From Anseongella ginsenosidimutans (GTDB lineage: Bacteria > Bacteroidota > Bacteroidia > Sphingobacteriales > Sphingobacteriaceae), in assembly GCF_008033235.1 (NCBI RefSeq), contig NZ_CP042432.1:3782001-3846000 (forward strand): a DNA stretch of 64,000 nucleotides. The letters run 5' to 3'. The notes under the pieces were generated by a model that was given only the letters and a program-made list of their open reading frames with translations, did not search any database and was not told the origin of the DNA. Within the stretch, counting starts at the first letter, position 1, and the number at the start of each line of letters is the position of its first letter. The position numbers and the translations under genes were made by a program. Shown here one piece after another: positions 44,686 to 53,597 of the stretch.

Positions 44686-46380
44686 ATGGAGAACAAGATC
44701 ATTGCACGGACCCTGCGCCTGCTTTCGCAACTTATGGAACTGCACGATGTCAATCCGTTCAAAGTGCGGTCCATGTCCAATGCAGCCCGAAAAATAGATA
44801 AATTTCCGCAAACAATCAGCAGCCTGAACCCAGACGAATTGGAAAAGATTGAAGGGATCGGAAAAAGCACCGCGGGGAAGGTCGTGGAATTGATCGAGAC
44901 CGGGAAGATCAGCGAGCTGGAAGACCTTCGGGCGGAAACACCTGAAGGAATTATTGAACTTCTTTCCATTAAAGGCCTGGGGCCAAAAAAATTACAAATC
45001 TTATGGAAGCAGCTGGGCATAGACAATGCCGGCGAGCTTTACTATGCCTGTAACGAAAACCGCCTGGTAGAAGCAAAAGGATTCGGAATTAAAACGCAGG
45101 AAGAGATCAAAAAGCTGCTCGAATTCACCATGAACAACCAGGGGAAATTCCATTACTCCGCTGCCGCCGCCTTCGGCCTGGAACTGGAGAACTGGCTTTG
45201 CGGCCAGGCAGCGCTGAAGCAGCTGAGCCCCACCGGGGAGTTCAGGCGTCGCAGCGAAGTACTGACCTGTGTGGAGTTCCTGGTTTCGGCAGCCGGTGGA
45301 GAAACCCTGCTAGCAGAGCGGCTTTTTACCAGCGGCCTGTTCAGGGAAACGCCCCCCGGCCTGGACGGTCAAACCTGGACCGGCTATTCACTCAGCGGCA
45401 TGAAGGTTTGTATACATTTTGTTCCCGAAGAAGAATTCCCCTACCGCTTATTGTGCAGCACCGGAAGTAACGTACACCTGGAACAGCTGCGACAGGTAAA
45501 TTCCCTCGAAAATTACCGCACAGCGGCAAGCGAACAGGAAATTTACCAGGGCCTGGGCCTTAATTATATTGTACCTGAATTACGGGAAGGTTTGCAGGAG
45601 GTGAGCTGGTCGGCCAGCCGGCAGCTTCCCCGCCTCGTGGAATACGAAGACCTGAAGGGCTGCCTTCATAACCATACGACCTACAGCGACGGCATTCATA
45701 CGTTGGAGGAGATGGCCCTGCAATGCATACAGAATGGCTACGATTACCTCGGCGTCTGCGATCACTCCAGGTCCGCTTTTTATGCCGGGGGGCTTTCCGA
45801 AGAAAGAGTAAAGCAGCAACAGACAGAGATTGACCTGCTGAACAGCAAGCTGGCTCCCTTCAGGATCTTCAAAGGGATTGAAAGCGATATCCTCTATGAC
45901 GGCAGCCTGGATTACAATGATGAGATTTTGGCCAGCTTTGATTTCGTCGTCGCCTCGGTGCATTCCCAGCTTAAAATGACCGAAGAAAAGGCCACCAGCC
46001 GCCTGATCAGCGCCATCGAAAACCCATATACTACCATCCTGGGGCACCCTACCGGCCGCCTTTTGCTGGGAAGGCAGGGCTATTATATTGACCACGAAAA
46101 AGTGATTGATGCCTGCGCCGCCAACCAGGTGGTGATCGAGCTGAACTCCAATCCTCTCCGCCTGGATCTCGACTGGCGCTGGATACAATACGCCCTGCAA
46201 AAGCAGGTAATGATCGCGATCAACCCTGACGCACACCGCAAGGAAGGTTTGAAAGATATGCAATACGGGGTTTTGGCGGCGAGAAAAGGCGGGCTCCCGA
46301 AAAGCGCCTGCTTTAATGCCCTGACGCTTGAACAGGCAGCGACATGGTTTAAACTCAAAAGAGAAAAGGCAATAAAATGA
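44686..46380 (+). CDS. polX: PolX-like protein: helix-hairpin-helix plus PHP exonuclease, polymerase site degenerate
   Basis: The 564-residue protein follows the bacterial PolX order. An 8-kDa-like N-terminal domain comes first (RTLRLLSQLMELHDVNPFKVRSM) with helix-hairpin-helix motifs (LEKIEGIGKSTAGKVVEL; LLSIKGLGPKKLQIL). A remnant of the polymerase palm follows, then a C-terminal PHP domain (from about 320). The palm motif normally reads GSFRRG...GDIDILI, but here it reads GEFRRRSEVLTCVEFLV, so the metal-binding DxD is missing. The PHP ligands are intact (CLHNHTTYSDG, CDHSRSAFY, GIESDIL, VASVHSQLKM, GHPTGRLL, INPDAHRKEG). It is probably a nuclease without polymerase activity. The start at 44686 follows a -7 box. 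Confidence 0.87.
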   Translation: MENKIIARTLRLLSQLMELHDVNPFKVRSMSNAARKIDKFPQTISSLNPDELEKIEGIGKSTAGKVVELIETGKISELEDLRAETPEGIIELLSIKGLGPKKLQILWKQLGIDNAGELYYACNENRLVEAKGFGIKTQEEIKKLLEFTMNNQGKFHYSAAAAFGLELENWLCGQAALKQLSPTGEFRRRSEVLTCVEFLVSAAGGETLLAERLFTSGLFRETPPGLDGQTWTGYSLSGMKVCIHFVPEEEFPYRLLCSTGSNVHLEQLRQVNSLENYRTAASEQEIYQGLGLNYIVPELREGLQEVSWSASRQLPRLVEYEDLKGCLHNHTTYSDGIHTLEEMALQCIQNGYDYLGVCDHSRSAFYAGGLSEERVKQQQTEIDLLNSKLAPFRIFKGIESDILYDGSLDYNDEILASFDFVVASVHSQLKMTEEKATSRLISAIENPYTTILGHPTGRLLLGRQGYYIDHEKVIDACAANQVVIELNSNPLRLDLDWRWIQYALQKQVMIAINPDAHRKEGLKDMQYGVLAARKGGLPKSACFNALTLEQAATWFKLKREKAIK

Positions 46381-47708
46381 AAGTATTCATCAACGGGCAG
46401 GTTTTCGATGGGAAAACATTTAGCGCAGATACCTGGGTATGGGTGGACAAGGGCGAAATAGTGCGTACAACGCCCGCCCGGACAGGCCTTCCGGGGGGCG
46501 CAGAACCGGCAGGCCGGGTTGATGCCAATGGCGGGCAGGGCGCTGCGGGCAGGGCCGGCGACGCAGAACCGGCAGGCCCGGTTGCCAATGGCGGACAGGG
46601 CGCTGCGGGCGGGGCCGGCGACGGTCATTCATATACAGCCGGTGATGTGCCGGGCGACGTCCCCGAAGTTATTGACCTGCAGGGAAATTACCTGGTTCCC
46701 GGGCTCATTGACCTTCATGTGATGGGCGGTTCCGGCATTTATTTTTCCAATGAACCTACTGCGGAGGCCGTTGAAAGTATTTCGGGCGCTCATTTAAGGT
46801 ACGGGGTCACTTCCTGGCTGCCAACGCTCATTACTGCGCCGCCGGAAACGATCTTTAAGTCTATTTCAGCTGTCCGGCAAGCCATGCAGCGCCTGCCGGG
46901 GAACGTACTGGGGATGCACCTGGAAGGCCCCTTCCTTCATCCGGAAAAACGCGGGGCGCACAAGGAAGTACTCCTGCGCAAACCGGATGACGCGCTCCTG
47001 GATGATATCATTTCGGAAGGAAAAGACGTCATACGCGTCATTACCATTGCCCCGGAGCTTTTCACCGAGCGCCAGCTGGAGAAACTGCTCGAAAGCGGCA
47101 TGCGGGTAGCGGTAGCGCACTCCATGGTCGGATGCCGGGAAGCCATGCACTATTTCGACAAAGGGATCGGACTGGTTACCCATCTTTATAATGCCATGCG
47201 GCAATTCAACAGCCGCGAACCCGGCCTTGTTGGCGCGGCGTTCACCCATCCTTCCATCAGGGCGGCCATTATCGCTGACGGGGTGCATGTGGATTTCGAA
47301 GCGGTAAAGATCGCCCAGCGCCTCCTGAAAGACCGCCTGTATCTTGTTTCGGACTGCACCTTCATCGATTACCCGTTTGATCATTTCGAATTTGAAGGAG
47401 TGACCGTATACAACAAGGATGGGAAGTTCATTAACGAAGAAGGAAAACTTGCCGGCTCCTCCATCACCGTCTATCATGCTATAAAGAATTGCGTAGAACA
47501 GGGTGTCTGTACCCTGGAAGAAGCGCTGGCTAAAGCCACTTCCATTCCCGCATCTATTATGCAGATGGAAACCCGCATAGGGGTCATACAGGAAGGAGCC
47601 AGGGCCAACCTGCTGGTACTGGACAAAGACCTTCAAAGGAAACAGCAGTGGCTCAACGGCCTGCCCGTAAACCAGGGCGACAACCTTCATGTAACTTCCG
47701 GGAATTGA
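46377..47708 (+). CDS. nagA: N-acetylglucosamine-6-phosphate deacetylase with a repeat insertion
   Basis: The 443-residue enzyme removes acetate from GlcNAc-6-phosphate in amino-sugar and cell-wall recycling. It shows the amidohydrolase entry VPGLIDLHVMGGSG, the metal site GMHLEGPFLHPEKRGAHK, and the histidines in VAVAHSMVGC and GLVTHLYNAM and DGVHVDF. A Gly/Ala-rich insertion of about 50 residues (residues 32-85) breaks the small N-terminal beta domain and contains a 20-21 residue tandem repeat. The core is otherwise complete. The start overlaps the PolX stop (ATGA) and its own stop overlaps the next start, so the three genes are coupled. Confidence 0.9.
   Translation: MKVFINGQVFDGKTFSADTWVWVDKGEIVRTTPARTGLPGGAEPAGRVDANGGQGAAGRAGDAEPAGPVANGGQGAAGGAGDGHSYTAGDVPGDVPEVIDLQGNYLVPGLIDLHVMGGSGIYFSNEPTAEAVESISGAHLRYGVTSWLPTLITAPPETIFKSISAVRQAMQRLPGNVLGMHLEGPFLHPEKRGAHKEVLLRKPDDALLDDIISEGKDVIRVITIAPELFTERQLEKLLESGMRVAVAHSMVGCREAMHYFDKGIGLVTHLYNAMRQFNSREPGLVGAAFTHPSIRAAIIADGVHVDFEAVKIAQRLLKDRLYLVSDCTFIDYPFDHFEFEGVTVYNKDGKFINEEGKLAGSSITVYHAIKNCVEQGVCTLEEALAKATSIPASIMQMETRIGVIQEGARANLLVLDKDLQRKQQWLNGLPVNQGDNLHVTSGN
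46500..46622 (+). repeat. In-frame tandem repeat (63 + 60 bases) inside nagA
   Basis: Copy 1 (46500-46562) and copy 2 (46563-46622) both start GCAGAACCGGCAGGCC and end GGGCCGGCGAC. They encode AEPAGRVDANGGQGAAGRAGD and a one-residue-shorter version. The GC content is far above the neighbouring DNA. Confidence 0.85.
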
Positions 47709-48724
47709 ACAAGCCAGCTAAGATCCTTATTATCCGCTTCAGCTCTATCGGCGATATCGTGCTGACCACGCCTGTCATCCGCTGTCTAAAACAACAGCTG
47801 TCCGGGGCCGAAATCCACTACGTCGTCAAAAAGAAGTTTCGGCAAGTACTGGAACATAACCCCTATATTGACCGCCTGCACTTCTTTGACGACAATCTAA
47901 AGGAGCTGATCCGCGTCTTCCGGGCCGAACGTTTCGACTATGTAATCGACCTTCACAAAACGATACGTTCCTACCTCCTCAGATGGGCCCTGCAACGGAA
48001 AACACTAACTTTCCGGAAGCTTTCCGTAGAAAAATGGCTGATGAATAATTTCCATATCGATCTCCTGCCTAAGGACCTTCACATTGTGGAAAGGAATCTG
48101 GCCTCCGTGCTGCCGCTGGGGGTGCTGAATGACGGAAAACCAGTAGACTATTTCGTGGGGCCTGAAGACGAGGTATTCTTAACCATACTGCCCGAAAGCC
48201 ACCGCAGCGGGTTTATTGCTTTTGTCATCGGCGGGCAACATTTTACCAAGCGTCTTCCTGTGGAAAAGATCATTACTATCTGCAGGGAAACTGCCCGGCC
48301 GATGGTGTTGTTAGGCGGGCCGGAAGATATGGTCGCTGCCGCGGAAGTATTGGAACATGCAGGCAGCCACGTGATTTCCTTATGCGGCAAGCTCAGCCTG
48401 AATCAATCAGTGTCGCTGCTCCGGCAATCCACGCTGGTAATGGCGCATGATACGGGCCTGATGCATATTTCAGGGGCATTTGACAAGCCGGTTATTTCTA
48501 TATGGGGCAGTACGTCCCACCGGCATTTCGGCGTATGGCCATACCTGAGTACCGACAGTTATATTGCCGAAATAAACGGGCTTCCCTGCCGGCCCTGCAC
48601 CAATTTCGGCCTTCCGGCTTGCCCGCAAAAACACTTCAAATGCATGCTGCTTCACAATGACCAGCTTATTGCGGAAACGGCAAAACAAAAATTCGACCGG
48701 CATTTCCTGCCGCCGGCGGGCTAG
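47705..48724 (+). CDS. Glycosyltransferase family 9 (heptosyltransferase-like)
   Basis: The 339-residue protein has the GT9 opening ILIIRFSSIGDIVLTTPVIRCLK, the central FDYVIDLHKTIRS and the C-terminal nucleotide-sugar site VMAHDTGLMHISGAFDKPVISIWGSTSHRHFGVWP. GT9 enzymes add heptose to lipid A core. The GmhB-like phosphatase at 16125 could supply part of that pathway. The start is taken as TTG at 47705, overlapping the nagA stop (TTGA), because the conserved region begins NKPAKILIIRF. A longer in-frame start inside nagA is unlikely. Confidence 0.88.
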   Translation: MNKPAKILIIRFSSIGDIVLTTPVIRCLKQQLSGAEIHYVVKKKFRQVLEHNPYIDRLHFFDDNLKELIRVFRAERFDYVIDLHKTIRSYLLRWALQRKTLTFRKLSVEKWLMNNFHIDLLPKDLHIVERNLASVLPLGVLNDGKPVDYFVGPEDEVFLTILPESHRSGFIAFVIGGQHFTKRLPVEKIITICRETARPMVLLGGPEDMVAAAEVLEHAGSHVISLCGKLSLNQSVSLLRQSTLVMAHDTGLMHISGAFDKPVISIWGSTSHRHFGVWPYLSTDSYIAEINGLPCRPCTNFGLPACPQKHFKCMLLHNDQLIAETAKQKFDRHFLPPAG

Positions 48725-48731
48725 TGTTAAG

Positions 48732-50000
48732 TTATCCCGCCGTTATTTCGTAGAATCCATCCGAAAACAAACTGCCGGCAAGTTCCCGCAGCCGTTCAGG
48801 CTTCACGTCGCGAATGGCCTCAAAATAACGATCGTAATACGTATAGTCCAGCCCTGAGAGCAGCAGGTTCTTCAGCTTGTCGGCATGAGAGAACACGTTT
48901 TCAAGGCTCCCTAAAAAGCTTCCCAGCAGGTAATTACGGACCAGGTCCAGTTCTTTTCCGGGTATCAGGTCATTCCTGAGCCGGTCCATTTCCAGGTAAA
49001 TCTCCTGCAGCGCCTTTTCGCGTACTTCTGCGCCTACTTCCGTGGCAATAAAGAACAAGCCGCTGTTCCTGAAGGAATGAAGCCCGGAGCCGATACCATA
49101 GGTATAGCCTTTATCTTCACGAATATTTGCCATAAGCCGCGAACCGAAATATCCTCCAAGCACCGTATTGAGTACCTGCAATTCCGCATAGTCGGGGTGA
49201 GCCTTGGTTATCGCCGGCTTCCCAATCCGGATAGCCGATTGCAGGGAGCCAGGTATTTCCACCGGATATTTCCCGGGAAGGCCGGGTTGTAAAACAGGCT
49301 CGTAAGCGGGCACCGGCATTGCAGGCCAGTCACCGTTTCCGAAAAGACGCTCTACTTCCGCGGGAACGGATGTCCCGGCTTTCCCCGAAACGATAATAAT
49401 ACAATTAGCCGGACTGAATTGCTCATGGTATCTCCTGATCAGCGCCTGGCGGTCTATCTTTTCAAAATCCGACGGTTCCACGGAATATCCATAAGGGCTG
49501 TTCCCGCCAAAAACCGCCGCATTAAACGCCCTTCGGGCCTGAAATTCATTCTTTTCAAGGCTAACCTGCAATTTCTGAAGGCTGTTCCGGCTAAATACCT
49601 CCAGCTCCGCCGCCGGGAATACTGCTTCCGTAAGCACTTCCTTTACAAGGGGAAGCGTATGCTGCAGTTGTTTGTTAAGGCTATGCAGGGTAACAATCGT
49701 ATGGTCCGCGCCGTTATCCGCGTTAAGAAAGGCGCCGTAAAAATCAATAGTCTCCGCTATCTCAGCGGCAGTATGTTTAGCGGTGCCTTCCAGCAGCATG
49801 CCGGCCAGCGCCCTGTTCACCAGGGGCTGTTCCGCTTCCCAGCCGGTATGCGGAAAAATGAATTCTATCCGTACCACATCCGCGTCCGCACCGTCAATAA
49901 CATACAAACGGGCGCCTCCCTTCAGTTCCGACCGGACGGGTTTTAATAATTGAATGGGTTTTAAGGGATTATTTTCAGGGGCAAGCGTCCTGTTGAGCAT
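48732..50000 (-). CDS. M16 family peptidase-like protein lacking the zinc site
   Basis: The 422-residue protein has the M16 (insulinase/MPP) fold pattern. However, the position of the HxxEH zinc motif reads ALAGMLLEGTAKHTAAEI, so it cannot bind the catalytic zinc. It keeps the substrate-gating end (SRLMANIREDKGYTYGIGSGLHSFRNSGLF) typical of the non-catalytic partner subunit. Such proteins pair with an active M16 subunit, which is encoded just upstream at 50083-51317 on the same strand. There is no signal peptide at the proposed ATG. Confidence 0.88.
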   Translation of the reverse strand: MLNRTLAPENNPLKPIQLLKPVRSELKGGARLYVIDGADADVVRIEFIFPHTGWEAEQPLVNRALAGMLLEGTAKHTAAEIAETIDFYGAFLNADNGADHTIVTLHSLNKQLQHTLPLVKEVLTEAVFPAAELEVFSRNSLQKLQVSLEKNEFQARRAFNAAVFGGNSPYGYSVEPSDFEKIDRQALIRRYHEQFSPANCIIIVSGKAGTSVPAEVERLFGNGDWPAMPVPAYEPVLQPGLPGKYPVEIPGSLQSAIRIGKPAITKAHPDYAELQVLNTVLGGYFGSRLMANIREDKGYTYGIGSGLHSFRNSGLFFIATEVGAEVREKALQEIYLEMDRLRNDLIPGKELDLVRNYLLGSFLGSLENVFSHADKLKNLLLSGLDYTYYDRYFEAIRDVKPERLRELAGSLFSDGFYEITAG

Positions 50001-50082
50001 TCTGTTTCTTTAATTAATTTACAAATTGATCTATCATGTTAATCATACCGGCCTCATTTGTACCGGCGCGCCTTGGCAAGCT

Positions 50083-51317
50083 TCAATTCGCCAGGTAGTA
50101 CAGTGTCGAAGAATTTTCGGGGCGGAACAATTCCGCCGCTTCTTCCCGGATGGCTTCCCGGGTCACGGCCGCATATTTCCGCATTTCATTATTGTATTCG
50201 CCGGCATCGCCAAGAAGCTCGAAAAACGCCAGGTTCATGGCCTTGTCCAGCAGGTTCATTTCAGAGAACACAAGCGTCGATTCGATCTTATTCTTTACCT
50301 TGATAAACTCCCGTTCCGGCACTTCTTCCCTGGCAAGCAATTCAAGTTCGGCAGCAATAGCTTCTTCGGCAGCTTCCATAGAGGTTCCTTTTATCAGCTT
50401 TCCTTCCACCACAAAAAGGCCCGGGTCCATGCTTCCCATCACGTAGGCGTTTATATCGCTGAATAATTGTTTTTCCTTCACCAGTTTCTGATAAAGGCGG
50501 GAAGAGGTACCCCTTGAAAGCACATCTGAAATAAGATCGGCCGTATAGAAACGTGCATCGTTCCGCCCGCTCATGTGCCAGGTTTTATAAATAGCGCTCA
50601 CAGGCACGTCCGCCCGGACGGTTTTGCTGCGGGCTTCCGCCTGTCTGGGTTCAGCTGGCAGCTCCCGCGCGGACAGGCCGCAAGAGGAGATCGGGCCGAA
50701 CCATTTTTCGGCCATTGCTTTTACCTGCGCAAGGCGTACATCCCCGCTACCACTAATATGGCGTTGGAGGGCTGGTAGTATTTTTTAAAAAAAGCTTTTA
50801 CGTCGGGCATGGAAGCATCGGAAATATGACTGATCTCTTTGCCGATGGTGGCCCAGCGATAGGGATGCTGCCGGTAAGCCAGCGGCCGGAGCTGCAGCCA
50901 GACATCTCCGTACGGTTGATTCAGGTAGCGTTGCTTGAATTCTTCAATAACCACGTTGCGCTGCACATGCAGGCTCTTTTCAGAAAATGCAAGACTCAGC
51001 ATCCGGTCCGATTCCAGCCAGAAGGCTGTTTCAAGATTCAGGGCCGGCACTTGTATATAATAATTGGTTATATCATTGGTCGTAAACGCATTATTCTCCC
51101 CTCCCACCCGCTGCAGCGGCTCATCGTAAGCCGGGATATTTACCGATCCGCCAAACATCAAATGCTCAAAAAGGTGCGCAAAACCTGTTCTCTCCGGATC
51201 TTCGTCACGCGCCCCTACATTATACAGGATATTCAATACAGCCATTGGAGTAGCCGGATCTTCATGCACCAGCACTTTTAATCCGTTGTCCAATATAAAA
51301 CGTTCAAAATGTATCAT
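50083..51317 (-). CDS. M16 family zinc metallopeptidase (catalytic subunit), split by a frameshift
   Basis: The N-terminal part (51317 to about 50745) carries the inverted zinc motif HLFEH (H48, E51, H52), the downstream EEFKQRYLNQPYG region and the fold up to QPSNAILVVAG. It then shifts out of frame. The second frame (to 50083) resumes with MAEKWFGPISS and the M16 C-terminal domain. Adding one base to the C4 run at 50742-50745 (G4 on the coding strand) reads on as VVAGDVRLAQVKAMAEKW and restores a protein of about 411 residues. With the zinc-less M16 protein it should form a heterodimeric processing peptidase. The ATG at 51317 follows a -7 box. Confidence 0.86.
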
Positions 51318-51322
51318 ATCAA

Positions 51323-51345
51323 CAAAAATAGAATTTTTATCTTTG
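51323..51345. promoter_or_regulatory. Back-to-back -7 boxes of the M16 and mqnC genes
   Basis: TATTTTTG on the minus strand (51330-51323) ends five bases before the M16 ATG, and TATCTTTG on the plus strand (51338-51345) ends five bases before the mqnC ATG. Only seven bases separate the boxes, so RNA polymerase probably cannot occupy both at once. Confidence 0.6.
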
Positions 51346-51350
51346 TACAC

Positions 51351-52478
51351 ATGGAAACCTCAAAACTTCTGGAGCGTGCGCTTAAGCTGGACTTTCTTTC
51401 GCTGGAAGAAGGTATGTGGCTTTATCATAACGCCCCTACGGCCGATCTTGTTTATACAGGGAACGCGCTCCGGGATATCCATAAGAAAAACAGCCGGCAC
51501 GTTACCTGGATCATTGACCGTAATCTGAATACGACCAATGTCTGCATTGCCAATTGCAAGTTCTGCAATTTTTTCCGGCGGCCCGGCCACGAAGAAAGCT
51601 ACATTACTGACATTGAAACCTATAAGCGGAAAATTGACGAAACCATCCGCTACGGAGGGGAACAGTTGCTGCTGCAGGGCGGCCATCATCCCGAACTGGG
51701 CCTCCGCTTTTATACCGGCCTTTTCCGGGAATTGAAACAACTTTATCCGCAGATCAAGCTGCATGCCCTGGGCCCGCCCGAAATTGCTCATATTGCCAAG
51801 CTGGACGGACTCTCCCATACCGAAGTACTTAGCGCACTAAAGGAAGCAGGGCTTGATTCTTTGCCTGGCGCCGGGGCGGAAATACTTAATGACCGCGTAC
51901 GCCGGCTGATATCCAAAGGAAAATGCAGCGGAAGGGAATGGCTGGATGTTATGCGCGCTGCTCATCAGCTGGACATTACCACGTCGGCTACCATGATGTT
52001 CGGCCACGTGGAAACCATCGAAGAGCGCTTCGAACACCTGGTATGGCTCCGTGAGGTACAGGCCGAAAAACCTGCTTCCGCCAAAGGATTTCTTGCGTTC
52101 ATTCCCTGGCCTTTCCAGGATGACGGCACCCTGCTCCGGAAGATCCGCGGCATTCGTAACACTATTTCAGGCGATGAATACATCCGGATGATCGCCCTGA
52201 GCCGCATCATGCTGCCGAATATTGAGAATATACAGGCTTCCTGGCTCACCATCGGCAAACAGGTGGCCCAGCTTTGCCTTCATGCGGGGGCCAATGATTT
52301 TGGTTCCATTATGATCGAGGAAAACGTAGTGTCCGCCGCCGGCGCGCCTCACCGCTTTACTTCCAGCGGCATACAGGAAGCCATCAGGGAAGCAGGATTC
52401 ATTCCGCAACTTCGCAATCAGCAGTACGAGTACCGGGAAATGCCCGCCCTCATGGAAGAACAAGTGATCGATTACTAA
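51351..52478 (+). CDS. mqnC: Cyclic dehypoxanthinyl futalosine synthase
   Basis: The 375-residue radical SAM enzyme has CIANCKFC (C65, C69, C72) and the MqnC-type segments LLLQGGHHPELGLRFY, LHALGPPEIAHIAK and FIPWPFQDDGT. It closes the ring of dehypoxanthine futalosine in the futalosine route to menaquinone, the quinone that complex I would reduce. The ATG at 51351 follows a -7 box by five bases, so an upstream in-frame ATG at 51309 is not used. Other mqn genes are not in the window. Confidence 0.93.
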   Translation: METSKLLERALKLDFLSLEEGMWLYHNAPTADLVYTGNALRDIHKKNSRHVTWIIDRNLNTTNVCIANCKFCNFFRRPGHEESYITDIETYKRKIDETIRYGGEQLLLQGGHHPELGLRFYTGLFRELKQLYPQIKLHALGPPEIAHIAKLDGLSHTEVLSALKEAGLDSLPGAGAEILNDRVRRLISKGKCSGREWLDVMRAAHQLDITTSATMMFGHVETIEERFEHLVWLREVQAEKPASAKGFLAFIPWPFQDDGTLLRKIRGIRNTISGDEYIRMIALSRIMLPNIENIQASWLTIGKQVAQLCLHAGANDFGSIMIEENVVSAAGAPHRFTSSGIQEAIREAGFIPQLRNQQYEYREMPALMEEQVIDY

Positions 52479-52597
52479 GTTGAATCGTGCAGAATTGAAC
52501 CCGCCCATGTATCCGCTGTCAACCCCGACTTTTCCACAAAAGTGGAATTATTCCCGGAGGTATTTTCCAAAGAAATTTAAATCTTGCAAAAAGAATC

Positions 52598-53161
52598 GTG
52601 GAGTACTTGCATCAACATATTGAAGCGCTTATTTTTGCATCAGAGCAAAGCATTACTGCTTCGGAGATAAGCACTTGCCTGAACATGATCTTTAACCAGG
52701 AATACGAGGCGGGGCAGATCGAAGAACAAATCGCATTGCTCAGGGAAAAGTACCGGAAAGACGAATTCTTTTTTGAGCTGGCCCGGATAGACAATGGTTA
52801 CCAGTTCCTTACAAAGAATAAATTTGCCGGTACCTTAAGTGTGTTATTTCAGCAAAACAATAAAAAGAAACTGTCGAACGCTGCGATGGAAACGCTTTCA
52901 ATCATTGCCTACCAGCAGCCTATCACCAAGGTAGGTGTGGAGCAGATACGCGGCGTCAACTGTGATTACAGTATTCAAAAGCTACTTGAAAAAGATCTGA
53001 TCACGATCGCAGGCAAAAGCGACGCACCAGGCCGTCCCATCCTGTATACCACCAGCCGGTTATTCATGGATTACTTCAAGCTCGGAAGCCTGGAAGACCT
53101 GCCCAAGTTAAAAGACATTCAACCCCAGGAAAACGAAATAGGAATTCAGGCAGAAAGCTAA
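52598..53161 (+). CDS. scpB: SMC-Scp complex subunit ScpB
   Basis: The 187-residue protein matches ScpB, with two winged-helix domains (HIEALIFASEQSITASEIS and AMETLSIIAYQQPITKVGVEQIRGVNCDYSIQKLLEKDLI). With ScpA and SMC it forms the bacterial condensin that organises the chromosome. The start is a GTG at 52598. scpA is not adjacent. The 120-base spacer after mqnC contains no other feature I can name. Confidence 0.93.
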   Translation: MEYLHQHIEALIFASEQSITASEISTCLNMIFNQEYEAGQIEEQIALLREKYRKDEFFFELARIDNGYQFLTKNKFAGTLSVLFQQNNKKKLSNAAMETLSIIAYQQPITKVGVEQIRGVNCDYSIQKLLEKDLITIAGKSDAPGRPILYTTSRLFMDYFKLGSLEDLPKLKDIQPQENEIGIQAES

Positions 53162-53262
53162 ACCTTCTACCCCCGCAACCTGAAAATTTTTGAAATTTTT
53201 ATTTGAATTAATACCCATAACATTTGTAACTTCATGTAAGCTAAAGCTAATTGAAAGAGGTA

Positions 53263-53481
53263 ATGAAAACGCCTAAAAAAAACGCCAGGAAGATCGTGAC
53301 CAAGGGACCCGCTTCTGGAGATAGCAAAAAATCAAAAATGAAACCTGTAACCAGCAAGGAAACGAAAAATTGGAAGAAACGGGCCCTTGATGATGACGAT
53401 GACGACTTCGATCTTGAGTTCGAAGAAGACTTTGATGAATTGGATAATTTTGATTCATACGATGACGATGATCGTTACTGA
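53263..53481 (+). CDS. Small hypothetical protein, basic N-terminus and highly acidic C-terminus
   Basis: The 72-residue protein starts with Lys-rich sequence (MKTPKKNARKIVTKGP) and ends in an almost pure Asp/Glu tail (LDDDDDDFDLEFEEDFDELD). It is probably disordered and may bind nucleic acid or basic proteins. I do not know the family. The ATG at 53263 is preferred because it is preceded by GAAAGAGG. A terminator follows. Confidence 0.65.
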   Translation: MKTPKKNARKIVTKGPASGDSKKSKMKPVTSKETKNWKKRALDDDDDDFDLEFEEDFDELDNFDSYDDDDRY

Positions 53482-53517
53482 TCACCGGTAACCCGCATAC
53501 GTGATACAAACCATAAT

Positions 53518-53552
53518 AAGCCCCTGGCAACAGCAGATTGCAGGGGCTTTTA
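53518..53552 (+). terminator. Intrinsic terminator before the GNAT-like gene
   Basis: AAGCCCCTG (53518-53526) and CAGGGGCTT (53541-53549) form a nine-base-pair stem followed by T residues. Confidence 0.85.
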
Positions 53553-53572
53553 TATCCCCATTCATTTTTTGC

Positions 53573-53580
53573 TATTTTTG
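53573..53580 (+). promoter_or_regulatory. -7 box of the GNAT-like gene
   Basis: TATTTTTG matches TAnnTTTG and lies 17 bases before the ATG at 53598. Confidence 0.45.
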
Positions 53581-53597
53581 GGGCTTAGTTAGCGAAT

